Source: Homalodisca vitripennis | Taxonomy: Eukaryota > Arthropoda > Insecta > Hemiptera > Cicadellidae | Direction of reading: 5' to 3' | DNA: 64,000 bases | Assembly (NCBI RefSeq): GCF_021130785.1 | Contig: NC_060207.1 | Location: forward strand, 1,262,501 to 1,326,500 | Program-made: the position numbers and the translations under genes | The notes under the pieces: model-generated | Databases searched by the model: none | The model's input: only the letters and a program-made list of their open reading frames with translations | What the model was told of the DNA's origin: nothing | In this document: in pieces, positions 1 to 10,714 of the stretch | How positions within the stretch are numbered: position 1 is the first letter of the stretch | How the letters are laid out: every line of letters begins with the position of its first letter

Positions 1-187
1 GTGAGTGTTTCCTCACATTTTGTTACGTGTTCCACTTCCAACGTAAGTTGAAATAAAAGTATTTCTTTGTAATAATAATGAATTCAAGTGTGTTACCTAT
101 ATTTACGAAATGATTTCAGACAACTAATATTTTTTTGTATTATCAAAGGATGAATGTACGTATACTTAAAAGAATTCTGTTATTTAG

Positions 188-770
188 ATGGGGAAGTGGA
201 AAACTTCGTACAAGGTTATCACCAAGCGTGTGCTGTTTGGTCACGGACAGCCATGGGAGGGAGCTCCACCATCTCCTGGAGAGGTCCAGTGATTATGCAG
301 TGACGGCAATTGTGTCCCCCAACGGCACTATGAACTATATTGCTGACAATGCACTCATTCACCAAGACATTACGATGAAGTGATAGTCATGGCTGGGACC
401 AACGACATTAACGACCAAGGTTGTACGTGAACAATGATTTTTTTGATGCACTAGGCAAGTTGATTGAACTGTGTAAATTGAACAATGTTAGTATTATCAA
501 CTTGCCTAGGAGGAGAGACTGTGTTTCGCCTGCCGTGCATCGTGCACGTGCAAGCCTGAATGCAACTTTAAAAAATTCAAGTGTGCCAATTTTATTGACA
601 TTTCACATTTCAAAAGAGACTTTTTTACATCTCATGGCTTGCACATGAACATGCACGGCAAGCATGAACTTGCTGCCGTCATTTTAAATTCAATTGGTGA
701 GAAATCTGAAAAAAAAATTTTGTACACTTTTCACGAACAAGTAAGGCGCATTAGACGCCCAAAAAACTAA
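188..770 (+). pseudogene. Gene A copy 1, SGNH esterase-like, frameshifted
   Basis: The ATG at 188 directly follows a tract ending TTTAG, as in the other long units. The start reads MGKWKTSYKV, then an extra T near 235 throws the frame before the Ser block. Further small indels occur near 358 and 425. The remaining blocks (DSHGR near 250, the histidine block near 635, the end near 770) can still be followed by switching frames. Compared with copy 2 it also carries the older spelling CGTGTGCTG instead of CGGGTCCTG before the Ser block, a variant shared with copy 10. Confidence 0.8.
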
Positions 771-886
771 ATTCTGTTGGTAGAGTGTTGTCATTTACTC
801 GTGGATTTAGTGATTGATTGTCATTTTCTACGGTTTTAAATTCCAATTACTTTTTCTATTTATAATTGTAATTAATTTAATTTAAC

Positions 887-1672
887 ATGATGCCTCAAAA
901 TCGACGCGTACAGTTGCCCGATTGTAGGGTCCTGCTACGTAGATTGTCGACAGAAGAAATTGGCAACTATTTGGCCGTTCGTGACGTACGAATTGCCGTT
1001 AACGAGCGGCCAAATAATGAGGCCGAAATTAATATTGTTCTGCCCCGTGGAAATAATGTAAACATCAATGACATTGTGAATCCACGAGTAAACCCGCCAC
1101 GTCGCGTCCTTCCTCCGATGAGGCGACATGCTGACGTACCCCACCGGGTTACGTATAGGTCTGCCCTGTTGTATGGAGCCGAATCGGTGGAAAATGTTCC
1201 GATGAGTTCATTGGGACGTTTTCAGGTACGTTGTCGTATATGTGACGCCAAATATTTTTCTGAAGAAGCCTGTAATCGGCAAGGACTGTACATGCAATGT
1301 TGCAATTTGGGTAAGGTTGAAATTCCTGCACTTGGCCCGTGTCCAGAAGAACTACGTGGTTTTCTGACCGGAGAAGACGCGGCGGACGTTGAGTTTCGCA
1401 GAAACATCAGAACGGTGAATTCAAATTTTGCAATGGCGTCATTCAAAGCACAATCGCCCGTTGACAGGAATGTAGGCCAAGGTCATTGGTGTTTCTGCAT
1501 CTCGGGCCAAGTGTATCATTACACGGAACCGGTTCCGGTTCGGATGGCTCCTTTACACAAGCTGAATCAGCACTATTTCATAGACACTGAGGAGGCTTGC
1601 CACGAAAGAAACGCCCTTATTAGAGGTCGCGTAAGGGAAGCCACGATCCGAACAATAGACCAAATGATGTAA
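887..1672 (+). CDS. Gene B copy 1, Helitron RepHel N-terminal-like protein
   Basis: 261 aa, starting with two Met codons. Residues 116-139 form a Cys-rich cluster (CRIC at 116-119, Cys129, CC at 138-139) followed by GKVEIPALGPCPEELRGFL, then RRNIRTVNSNFAMASF (171-186) and ISGQVYH (205-211). From family knowledge this order (Cys-rich finger, GKV-P, N-I-R-N-S, GQVYH) is typical of the region just upstream of the HUH nuclease domain in animal Helitron RepHel proteins. The protein ends at the point where the catalytic Rep domain would begin, so it cannot be a full transposase; a DNA-binding role is inference. The stop codon overlaps a donor-like GTAAAAG. The 116-bp A-B gap is AT-rich and may hold its promoter. 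Copy 1 differs from the others by one silent change that I noticed (ACG for ACA near 1648). Confidence 0.75.
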   Translation: MMPQNRRVQLPDCRVLLRRLSTEEIGNYLAVRDVRIAVNERPNNEAEINIVLPRGNNVNINDIVNPRVNPPRRVLPPMRRHADVPHRVTYRSALLYGAESVENVPMSSLGRFQVRCRICDAKYFSEEACNRQGLYMQCCNLGKVEIPALGPCPEELRGFLTGEDAADVEFRRNIRTVNSNFAMASFKAQSPVDRNVGQGHWCFCISGQVYHYTEPVPVRMAPLHKLNQHYFIDTEEACHERNALIRGRVREATIRTIDQMM

Positions 1673-2891
1673 AAGCATTTCATATATTGTTTTCTATTTC
1701 AGTTTGGTGCCGTTCCGGCCAGAAAAGTGATTTCTACAGTGAAGTTAGTAATTTTTCATTATAGTAAATAATTTTATTTTAGTATTTGACATGTACAGCA
1801 TTATATCATGATTCTTATGTCTTCATTCTAGCAAATTTCAAGCGGCTTATATTTTTGTACTGTACAGATGAAAAGTATTCAATTAGTATACATGATATAA
1901 AAAATTAAAATGAATTGCTATTGAGTGTTTGATATTTAAAAAATCGGAAAAGAAAGTAATCTCTTTATTGCAAACCTTTCATTTTTGTGGAGAAACAGTT
2001 GCTATAAGAATTGTTAACTTGAAATGTATTACGTTACAAATGCGGTAAAAGCATTTCATACATTGTTTTCTATTTTAGTTTGGTGCCGTTGGTTACACCA
2101 ACTATTTTGTACCGTCAATTAAGTAATTTTTCATTAGAAATTAAAACTTATTTAAATATGGGACGAAATTTCGTGTACATTGTAAACAGCGTTTTGATAC
2201 TACAAGTTTCAATTAATAATGTATTTATACAACGTTAAATGAATAATAATAATTTACATGAGGAATTCGTTTATAATATGGTTTAAAAGTATATGTAACG
2301 GTTCATTTATATAATGTAACATACTAATTGAATTTATTTGTTCTATTTAATGAATTTAAAAATACTTTAGTAGCAATAATATTGTGTTGACAACAATGGA
2401 AAAAAACATTTTTTTTTAACAACTGAAAAAACCAAAATTTCTTTTTTTTTCAGACTAACGTTGTTTTGGATCACCATTTTATAGTGTGTTTTACATTATC
2501 ACCGAAATTAAACATATTTAATTTTCATGTTAAATGTAGAACATTATAAACATTTGAATTTTTATATACTATCCTGTAACGTGTTGAATTTCAAACATTG
2601 TGCTAATTGTATCAAATACATTGTTTCATGTGATAATGCTGCACTTTTTGTTAAACTTTGACGATTTCATTTACAGCAACGTCATTGTCACCACTGGCCT
2701 TTCCAGTGAGTGTTCTCTCCCTTTTCGTTACGTGTTCCACTTCCCAACGTAAGTTGAAATAAAAGTATTTCTTTGTAATAAATGAATTCAAGTGTGTTAC
2801 CTGTATTTACGAAATGATTTCAGACAACTAATATTTTTTTGTATTATCAAAGGATGAATGTACGTATACTCAAAAGAATTCTCTTTTTTAG
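1673..2891 (+). other. Long spacer of unit 1-2 with splice-like cassettes
   Basis: No supported gene. It holds two copies of a roughly 375-bp subrepeat that begins GTAAAAGCATTTCAT (1671 and 2046). Each has a pyrimidine-rich tract ending in CAG or TAG and a short exon-like stretch beginning TTTGGTGCCGTT. In the second copy the expected donor reads CAATTAAGT, so the GT is lost. Further right are an acceptor-like tract ending near 2454, another ending near 2678 followed by about 30 bases and a perfect GTGAGTG donor, a GTAAGTTG near 2750, and a TTTAG directly before the gene A start codon at 2892. Confidence 0.6.
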
Positions 2892-3473
2892 ATGGGGAAG
2901 TGGAAACCTTCCTACAAGGTTGTGGCAAAGCGGGTCCTGTTGGTGACGGACAGCCATGGGAGGGAGCTCCACCATCTCCTGGAGAGGTCCAGTGATTATG
3001 CAGTGACGGCAATTGTGTCCCCCAACGGCACTATGAACTATATTGCTGAGAACGCCCTTCTGTACCAACAACATTACGATGAAGTGATAGTCATGGCTGG
3101 GACTAATGACATCGATGACAAAGGTTGTATCAATAATGACTTTTTTGATGCACTAGGCAAGTTGATCAAATTATCTAAACTGAACAATGTTAGTATCATC
3201 AACTTGCCTAGGAGGAGAGACTGTGTTTCGCCTGCCGTGCATCGTGCACGTGCAAGCCTGAATGCAACTTTAAAAAACATCAAGTGTGCCAATTTTATTG
3301 ACATTTCCAATTTCAAAAGAGACTTTTTTACATGTCATGGCTTGCACATGAACATGCACGGCAAGCATGAACTTGCTGCCGTCATTTTGAATTCAATTGG
3401 TGAGAAATCTGAAAAAAAAATTTTGTACACTTTTCACGAACAAGTAAGGCGCATTAGACGCCCAAAAAACTAA
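2892..3473 (+). CDS. Gene A copy 2, SGNH/GDSL esterase-like, intact
   Basis: 193 aa. Block I is VTDSHGR (18-24) with the presumed nucleophile Ser21. Gly46 in SPNGTMNY may be block II, and MAGTNDI (68-74) is block III. The last block is CHGLHMNMHGK (148-158) with His152 as the presumed general base. The position usually held by Asp three residues before that His is occupied by His149. Similar short SGNH domains occur in ORF1 of CR1-like LINEs and in other arthropod repeats, so a TE origin is plausible. A conserved basic N-terminus (MGKWKPSYKVVAKR) precedes the domain, and no signal peptide or membrane segment is visible. The start codon abuts a TTTTTTAG acceptor-like tract, so this ATG might be internal to a spliced gene. 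Substrate unknown. Confidence 0.75.
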   Translation: MGKWKPSYKVVAKRVLLVTDSHGRELHHLLERSSDYAVTAIVSPNGTMNYIAENALLYQQHYDEVIVMAGTNDIDDKGCINNDFFDALGKLIKLSKLNNVSIINLPRRRDCVSPAVHRARASLNATLKNIKCANFIDISNFKRDFFTCHGLHMNMHGKHELAAVILNSIGEKSEKKILYTFHEQVRRIRRPKN

Positions 3474-3589
3474 ATTCTGTTGGTAGAGTGTTGTCATTTA
3501 CTCGTGGATTTAGTGATTGATTGTCATTTTTCACGGTTTTAAATTCCAATTACTTTTTCTATTTATAATTGTAATTAATTTAAATTAAC

Positions 3590-4375
3590 ATGATGCCTCA
3601 AAATCGACGCGTACAGTTGCCCGATTGTAGGGTCCTGCTACGTAGATTGTCGACAGAAGAAATTGGCAACTATTTGGCCGTTCGTGACGTACGAATTGCC
3701 GTTAACGAGCGGCCAAATAATGAGGCCGAAATTAATATTGTTCTGCCCCGTGGAAATAATGTAAACATCAATGACATTGTGAATCCACGAGTAAACCCGC
3801 CACGTCGCGTCCTTCCTCCGATGAGGCGACATGCTGACGTACCCCACCGGGTTACGTATAGGTCTGCCCTGTTGTATGGAGCCGAATCGGTGGAAAATGT
3901 TCCGATGAGTTCATTGGGACGTTTTCAGGTACGTTGTCGTATATGTGACGCCAAATATTTTTCTGAAGAAGCCTGTAATCGGCAAGGACTGTACATGCAA
4001 TGTTGCAATTTGGGTAAGGTTGAAATTCCTGCACTTGGCCCGTGTCCAGAAGAACTACGTGGTTTTCTGACCGGAGAAGACGCGGCGGACGTTGAGTTTC
4101 GCAGAAACATCAGAACGGTGAATTCAAATTTTGCAATGGCGTCATTCAAAGCACAATCGCCCGTTGACAGGAATGTAGGCCAAGGTCATTGGTGTTTCTG
4201 CATCTCGGGCCAAGTGTATCATTACACGGAACCGGTTCCGGTTCGGATGGCTCCTTTACACAAGCTGAATCAGCACTATTTCATAGACACTGAGGAGGCT
4301 TGCCACGAAAGAAACGCCCTTATTAGAGGTCGCGTAAGGGAAGCCACAATCCGAACAATAGACCAAATGATGTAA
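3590..4375 (+). CDS. Gene B copy 2, Helitron RepHel N-terminal-like
   Basis: 261 aa, same protein as copy 1. It lies 116 bp after the stop of the intact gene A copy 2. Together with copy 3 this is one of only two units in which both reading frames are open from ATG to stop. If any unit encodes protein products, these two are the best candidates. Confidence 0.75.
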   Translation: MMPQNRRVQLPDCRVLLRRLSTEEIGNYLAVRDVRIAVNERPNNEAEINIVLPRGNNVNINDIVNPRVNPPRRVLPPMRRHADVPHRVTYRSALLYGAESVENVPMSSLGRFQVRCRICDAKYFSEEACNRQGLYMQCCNLGKVEIPALGPCPEELRGFLTGEDAADVEFRRNIRTVNSNFAMASFKAQSPVDRNVGQGHWCFCISGQVYHYTEPVPVRMAPLHKLNQHYFIDTEEACHERNALIRGRVREATIRTIDQMM

Positions 4376-5595
4376 AAGCATTTCATATATTGTTTTCTAT
4401 TTCAGTTTGGTGCCGTTCCGGCCAGAAAAGTGATTTCTACGGTGAAGTTAGTAATTTTTCATTATAGTAAATAATTTTATTTTAGTATTTGACATGTACA
4501 GCATTATATCATGATTCTTATGTCTTCATTCTAGCAAATTTCAAGCGGCTTATATTTTTGTACTGTACAGATGAAAAGTATTCAATTAGTATACATGATA
4601 TAAAAAATTAAAATGAATTGCTATTGAGTGTTTGATATTTAAAAAAATCGGAAAAGAAAGTAATCTCTTTATTGCAAACCTTTCATTTTTGTGGAGAAAC
4701 AGTTGCTATAAGAATTGTTGACTTGAAATGTATTACGTTACAAATGCGGTAAAAGCATTTCATACATTGTTTTCTATTTTAGTTTGGTGCCGTTGGTTAC
4801 ACCAACTATTTTGTACCGTCAATTAAGTAATTTTTCATTAGAAATTATAACTTATTTAAATATGGAACGAAATTTCGTGTACATTGTAAACAGCGTTTTG
4901 ATACTACAAGTTTCAATTAATAAAGTATTTATACAACGTTAAATGAATAATAATAATTTACATGAGGAATTCGTTTATAATATGGTTTAAAGTAAATGTA
5001 ACGGTCCATTTATATAATGTAACATACTATTTGAATTTATTTGTTCTATTTAATGAATTTAAAAATACTTTAGTAGCAATAATATTGTGTTGACAACAAT
5101 GGAAAAAACATTTTTTTTTTTAACAACTGAAAAAACCAAAATTTCTTTTTGTTTTCAGACTAACGTTGTTATGGATCAGCATTTTATAGTGTATTTTACA
5201 TTATCACTGAAATTAAACATATTTAATTTTCATGTTAAATGTAGAACATTATAAACATTTGAATTTTTATATACTATCCTGTAACGTGTTGAATTTCAAA
5301 CATTGTGCTAATTGTATCAAATACATTGTTTCATGTGATAATGCTGCACTTTTTGTAAAACTTTGACGATTTCATTTACAGCAACGTCATTGTCACCACT
5401 GGCCTTTCCAGTGAGTGTTCTCTCCCTTTTCGTTACGTGTTCCACTTCCCAACGTAAGTTGAAATAAAAGTATTTCTTTGTAATAAAGAATTCAAGTGTG
5501 TTACCTGTATTTACGAAATGATTTCATACAACTAATATTTTTTTGTATTATCAAAGGATGAATGTACGTATACTCAAAAGAATTCTCTTTTTTAG
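4376..5595 (+). other. Long spacer between units 2 and 3
   Basis: Same structure as the 1673-2891 spacer: two subrepeats (GTAAAAGC at 4374 and 4750), then the acceptor-like tracts near 5158 and 5381, the GTGAGTG donor near 5410 and TTTAG before 5596. The donor after the second TTTGGTGCC cassette is again mutated (CAATTAAGT near 4820). The differences from the neighbouring spacer that I saw are mostly homopolymer lengths and single substitutions. No gene seen. Confidence 0.6.
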
Positions 5596-6177
5596 ATGGG
5601 GAAGTGGAAACCTTCCTACAAGGTTGTGGCAAAGCGGGTCCTGTTGGTGACGGACAGCCATGGGAGGGAGCTCCACCATCTCCTGGAGAGGTCCAGTGAT
5701 TATGCAGTGACGGCAATTGTGTCCCCCAACGGCACTATGAACTATATTGCTGAGAACGCCCTTCTGTACCAACAACATTACGATGAAGTGATAGTGATGG
5801 CTGGGACTAATGACATCGATGACCAAGGTTGTATCAATAATGACTTTTTTGATGCACTAGGCAAGTTGATCAAACTGTCTAAACTGAACAATGTTAGTAT
5901 CATCAACTTGCCTAGGAGGAGAGACTGTGTTTCGCCTGCCGTGCATCGTGCACGTGCAAGCCTGAATGCAACTTTAAAAAACATCAAGTGTGCCAATTTT
6001 ATTGACATTTCCAATTTCAAAAGAGACTTTTTTACATGTCATGGCTTGCACATGAACATGCACGGCAAGCATGAACTTGCTGCCGTCATTTTGAATTCAA
6101 TTGGTGAGAAATCTGAAAAAAAAATTTTGTACACTTTTCACGAACAAGTAAGGCGCATTAGACTCCCAAAAAACTAA
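5596..6177 (+). CDS. Gene A copy 3, SGNH/GDSL esterase-like, intact
   Basis: 193 aa with all blocks present: DSHG Ser21, GTND 70-73 and HGLH ending at His152. It differs from copy 2 by Lys77 to Gln (DDQG for DDKG) and Arg190 to Leu near the C-terminus. Both changes lie outside the blocks. The C-terminal tail RRIRLPKN matches most other copies, so the RRP form of copies 1 and 2 is the minority version. Confidence 0.75.
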   Translation: MGKWKPSYKVVAKRVLLVTDSHGRELHHLLERSSDYAVTAIVSPNGTMNYIAENALLYQQHYDEVIVMAGTNDIDDQGCINNDFFDALGKLIKLSKLNNVSIINLPRRRDCVSPAVHRARASLNATLKNIKCANFIDISNFKRDFFTCHGLHMNMHGKHELAAVILNSIGEKSEKKILYTFHEQVRRIRLPKN

Positions 6178-6293
6178 ATTCTGTTGGTAGAGTGTTGTCA
6201 TTTACTCGTGGATTTAGTGATTGATTGTCATTTTTCACGGTTTTAAATTCCAATTACTTTTTCTATTTATAATTGTAATTAATTTAAATTAAC

Positions 6294-7079
6294 ATGATGC
6301 CTCAAAATCGACGCGTACAGTTGCCCGATTGTAGGGTCCTGCTACGTAGATTGTCGACAGAAGAAATTGGCAACTATTTGGCCGTTCGTGACGTACGAAT
6401 TGCCGTTAACGAGCGGCCAAATAATGAGGCCGAAATTAATATTGTTCTGCCCCGTGGAAATAATGTAAACATCAATGACATTGTGAATCCACGAGTAAAC
6501 CCGCCACGTCGCGTCCTTCCTCCGATGAGGCGACATGCTGACGTACCCCACCGGGTTACGTATAGGTCTGCCCTGTTGTATGGAGCCGAATCGGTGGAAA
6601 ATGTTCCGATGAGTTCATTGGGACGTTTTCAGGTACGTTGTCGTATATGTGACGCCAAATATTTTTCTGAAGAAGCCTGTAATCGGCAAGGACTGTACAT
6701 GCAATGTTGCAATTTGGGTAAGGTTGAAATTCCTGCACTTGGCCCGTGTCCAGAAGAACTACGTGGTTTTCTGACCGGAGAAGACGCGGCGGACGTTGAG
6801 TTTCGCAGAAACATCAGAACGGTGAATTCAAATTTTGCAATGGCGTCATTCAAAGCACAATCGCCCGTTGACAGGAATGTAGGCCAAGGTCATTGGTGTT
6901 TCTGCATCTCGGGCCAAGTGTATCATTACACGGAACCGGTTCCGGTTCGGATGGCTCCTTTACACAAGCTGAATCAGCACTATTTCATAGACACTGAGGA
7001 GGCTTGCCACGAAAGAAACGCCCTTATTAGAGGTCGCGTAAGGGAAGCCACAATCCGAACAATAGACCAAATGATGTAA
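6294..7079 (+). CDS. Gene B copy 3, Helitron RepHel N-terminal-like
   Basis: 261 aa, identical in protein sequence to copies 1 and 2. Upstream gene A copy 3 is intact and 116 bp away. The downstream spacer has CTTATGTGTTC near 7222, the allele carried by all five short units, instead of CTTATGTCTTC. That links the 3' flank of this unit to the source of the short-unit expansion. Confidence 0.75.
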   Translation: MMPQNRRVQLPDCRVLLRRLSTEEIGNYLAVRDVRIAVNERPNNEAEINIVLPRGNNVNINDIVNPRVNPPRRVLPPMRRHADVPHRVTYRSALLYGAESVENVPMSSLGRFQVRCRICDAKYFSEEACNRQGLYMQCCNLGKVEIPALGPCPEELRGFLTGEDAADVEFRRNIRTVNSNFAMASFKAQSPVDRNVGQGHWCFCISGQVYHYTEPVPVRMAPLHKLNQHYFIDTEEACHERNALIRGRVREATIRTIDQMM

Positions 7080-8297
7080 AAGCATTTCATATATTGTTTT
7101 CTATTTCAGTTTGGTGCCGTTCCGGCCAGAAAAGTGATTTCTACGGTGAAGTTAGTAATTTTTCATTATAGTAAATAATTTTATTTTAGTATTTGACATG
7201 TACAGCATTATATCATGATTCTTATGTGTTCATTCTAGCAAATTTCAAGCGGCTTATATTTTTGTACTGTACAGATGAAAAGTATTCAATTAGTATACAT
7301 GATATAAAAAATTAAAATGAATTGCTATTGAGTGTTTGATATTTAAAAAATCGGAAAAGAAAGTAATCTCTTTATTGCAAACCTTTCATTTTTGTGGAGA
7401 AACAGTTGCTATAAGAATTGTTGACTTGAAATGTATTACGTTACAAATGCGGTAAAAGCATTTCATACATTGTTTTCTATTTTAGTTTGGTGCCGTTGGT
7501 TACACCAACTATTTTGTACCGTCAATTAAGTAATTTTTCATTAGAAATTATAACTTATTTAAATATGGAACGAAATTTCGTGTACATTGTAAACAGCGTT
7601 TTGATACTACAAGTTTCAATTAATAAAGTATTTATACAAACGTTAAATGAATAATAATAATTTACATGAGGAATTCGTTTATAATATGGTTTAAAGTAAA
7701 TGTAACGGTCCATTTATATAATGTAACATACTATTTGAATTTATTTGTTCTATTTAATGAATTTAAAAATACTTTAGTAGCAATAATATTGTGTTGACAA
7801 CAATGGAAAAAACATTTTTTTAACAACTGAAAAAAACCAAAATTTCTTTTTGTTTTCAGACTAACGTTGTTATGGATCAGCATTTTATAGTGTATTTTAC
7901 ATTATCACTGAAATTAAACATATTTAATTTTCATGTTAAATGTAGAACATTATAAACATTTGAATTTTTATATACTATCCTGTAACGTGTTGAATTTCAA
8001 ACATTGTGCTAATTGTATCAAATACATTGTTTCATGTGATAATGCTGCACTTTTTGTAAAACTTTGACGATTTCATTTACAGCAACGTCATTGTCACCAC
8101 TGGCCTTTCCAGTGAGTGTTCTCTCCCTTTTCGTTACGTGTTCCACTTCCCAACGTAAGTTGAAATAAAAGTATTTCTTTGTAATAAATGAATTCAAGTG
8201 TGTTACCTGTATTTACGAAATGATTTCATACAACTAATATTTTTTTGTATTATCAAAGGATGAATGTACGTATACTCAAAAGAATTCTCTTTTTTAG
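7080..8297 (+). other. Long spacer between units 3 and 4
   Basis: Same architecture as the preceding long spacers. The first subrepeat starts at 7077 and the second near 7453. Homopolymer differences from its neighbours include a shorter T-run near 7815 and an extra A near 7638. The TTTTTTAG tract ends at 8297, directly before the gene A start. No gene seen. Confidence 0.6.
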
Positions 8298-8880
8298 ATG
8301 GGGAAGTGGAAACCTTCCTACAAGGTTGTGGCAAAGCGGGTCCTGTTGGTGACGGACAGCCATGGGAGGGAGCTCCACCATCTCCTGGAGAGGTCCAGTG
8401 ATTATGCAGTGACGGCAATTGTGTCCCCCAACGGCACTATGAACTATATTGCTGAGAACGCCCTTCTGTACCAACAACATTACGATGAAGTGATAGTCAT
8501 GGCTGGGACTAATGACATCGATGATAAAGGTTGTATCAATAATGACTTTTTTGATGCACTAGGCAAGTTGATCAAATTATCTAAACTGAACAATGTTAGT
8601 ATTCATCAACTTGCCTAGGAGGAGAGACTGTGTTTCGCCTGCCGTGCATCGTGCACGTGCAAGCCTGAATGCAACTTTAAAAAACATCAAGTGTGCCAAT
8701 TTTATTGACATTTCACATTTCAAAAGAGACTTTTTTACATGTCATGGCTTGCACATGAACATGCACGGCAAGCATGAACTTGCTGCCGTCATTTTGAATT
8801 TCATTGGTGAGAAATCTGAAAAAAAAATGTTGTACACTTTTCACGAACAAGTAAGGCGCATTAGACTCCCAAAAAACTAA
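8298..8880 (+). pseudogene. Gene A copy 4, single-base frameshift
   Basis: Open from ATG through the Ser and GTND blocks for 106 codons. One extra T near 8603 (AGTATTCATC instead of AGTATCATC) then shifts the frame. The second half, including the HGLH block, continues in another frame from 8593 to the normal stop at 8880. A single-base difference in an otherwise clean copy could be a real mutation or a sequencing error. It is the first copy from the left with the SHFKRDFF spelling that all later copies share. Confidence 0.8.
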
Positions 8881-8996
8881 ATTCTGTTGGTAGAGTGTTG
8901 TCATTTACTCGTGGATTTAGTGATTGATTGTCATTTTTCACGGTTTTAAATTCCAATTACTTTTTCTATTTATAATTGTAATTAATTTAAATTAAC

Positions 8997-9782
8997 ATGA
9001 TGCCTCAAAATCGACGCGTACAGTTGCCCGATTGTAGGGTCCTGCTACGTAGATTGTCGACAGAAGAAATTGGCAACTATTTGGCCGTTCGTGACGTACG
9101 AATTGCCGTTAACGAGCGGCCAAATAATGAGGCCGAAATTAATATTGTTCTGCCCCGTGGAAATAATGTAAACATCAATGACATTGTGAATCCACGAGTA
9201 AACCCGCCACGTCGCGTCCTTCCTCCGATGAGGCGACATGCTGACGTACCCCACCGGGTTACGTATAGGTCTGCCCTGTTGTATGGAGCCGAATCGGTGG
9301 AAAATGTTCCGATGAGTTCATTGGGACGTTTTCAGGTACGTTGTCGTATATGTGACGCCAAATATTTTTCTGAAGAAGCCTGTAATCGGCAAGGACTGTA
9401 CATGCAATGTTGCAATTTGGGTAAGGTTGAAATTCCTGCACTTGGCCCGTGTCCAGAAGAACTACGTGGTTTTCTGACCGGAGAAGACGCGGCGGACGTT
9501 GAGTTTCGCAGAAACATCAGAACGGTGAATTCAAATTTTGCAATGGCGTCATTCAAAGCACAATCGCCCGTTGACAGGAATGTAGGCCAAGGTCATTGGT
9601 GTTTCTGCATCTCGGGCCAAGTGTATCATTACACGGAACCGGTTCCGGTTCGGATGGCTCCTTTACACAAGCTGAATCAGCACTATTTCATAGACACTGA
9701 GGAGGCTTGCCACGAAAGAAACGCCCTTATTAGAGGTCGCGTAAGGGAAGCCACAATCCGAACAATAGACCAAATGATGTAA
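8997..9782 (+). CDS. Gene B copy 4, Helitron RepHel N-terminal-like
   Basis: 261 aa, unchanged. It is the last B copy before the switch from 2.70-kb to 1.72-kb periods. The sequence after its stop is the first that runs into the shared deletion junction at 10060/10061. Confidence 0.75.
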   Translation: MMPQNRRVQLPDCRVLLRRLSTEEIGNYLAVRDVRIAVNERPNNEAEINIVLPRGNNVNINDIVNPRVNPPRRVLPPMRRHADVPHRVTYRSALLYGAESVENVPMSSLGRFQVRCRICDAKYFSEEACNRQGLYMQCCNLGKVEIPALGPCPEELRGFLTGEDAADVEFRRNIRTVNSNFAMASFKAQSPVDRNVGQGHWCFCISGQVYHYTEPVPVRMAPLHKLNQHYFIDTEEACHERNALIRGRVREATIRTIDQMM

Positions 9783-10060
9783 AAGCATTTCATATATTGT
9801 TTTCTATTTCAGTTTGGTGCCGTTCCGGCCAGAAAAGTGATTTCTACGGTGAAGTTAGTAATTTTTCATTATAGTAAATAATTTTATTTTAGTATTTGAC
9901 ATGTACAGCATTATATCATGATTCTTATGTGTTCATTCTAGCAAATTTCAAGCGGCTTATATTTTTGTACTGTACAGATGAAAAGTATTCAATTAGTATA
10001 CATGATATAAAAAATTAAAATGAATTGCTATTGAGTGTTTGATATTTAAAAAATCGGAAA
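9783..10060 (+). other. Short spacer ending at deletion junction (units 4-5)
   Basis: Contains only the first subrepeat (GTAAAAGC from 9780, acceptor-like TTTCAG, TTTGGTGCCGTTCCGG). At ATCGGAAA it is cut directly into gene A at GCTGTTGGTG. About 985 bp present in long units is missing: the second subrepeat, all downstream splice-like signals and the first 15 or so codons of A. The same junction recurs at 11778/11779, 13498/13499, 15218/15219 and 16938/16939. Each of those short spacers (11501-11778, 13221-13498, 14941-15218, 16660-16938) has the same content and no gene. Confidence 0.9.
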
Positions 10061-10598
10061 GCTGTTGGTGACGGACAGCCATGGGAGGGAGCTCCACCAT
10101 CTCCTGGAGAGGTCCAGTGATTATGCAGTGACGGCAATTGTGTCCCCCAACGGCACTATGAACTATATTGCTGAGAACGCCCTTCTGTACCAACAACATT
10201 ACGATGAAGTGATAGTCATGGCTGGGACTAATGACGTCGATGATAAAGGTTGTATCAATAATGACTTTTTTGATGCACTAGGCAAGTTGATCAAATTATC
10301 TAAACTGAACAATGTTAGTATCATCAACTTGCCTAGGAGGAGAGACTGTGTTTCGCCTGCCGTGCATCGTGCACGTGCAAGCCTGAATGCAACTTTAAAA
10401 AACATCAAGTGTGCCAATTTTATTGACATTTCACATTTCAAAAGAGACTTTTTTACATGTCATGGCTTGCACATGAACATGCACGGCAAGCATGAACTTG
10501 CTGCCGTCATTTTGAATTTCATTGGTGAGAAATCTGAAAAAAAAATGTTGTACACTTTTCACGAACAAGTAAGGCGCATTAGACTCCCAAAAAACTAA
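10061..10598 (+). pseudogene. Gene A copy 5, lost its start codon, otherwise open
   Basis: First of five copies created by the deletion junction. The reading frame is open from LLVTDSHGR to the normal C-terminus (about 177 codons) and keeps Ser, GTND and HGLH blocks. The N-terminal basic segment and ATG are gone; the first in-frame ATG lies after the Ser block, in GTMNY. Translation from a non-AUG codon or from an upstream fused exon would be needed for a complete domain. One distinguishing change is GTNDVDD for GTNDIDD, shared with copy 9. Confidence 0.75.
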
Positions 10599-10714
10599 AT
10601 TCTGTTGGTAGAGTGTTGTCATTTACTCGTGGATTTAGTGATTGATTGTCATTTTTCACGGTTTTAAATTCCAATTACTTTTTCTATTTATAATTGTAAT
10701 TAATTTAAATTAAC

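Noticed and set aside
935..1446. Recurring minus-strand frames of 60-74 aa inside every gene B copy
   Set aside because: They are antisense or shifted shadows of the B frame, recur only because B recurs, and have no recognisable motif.
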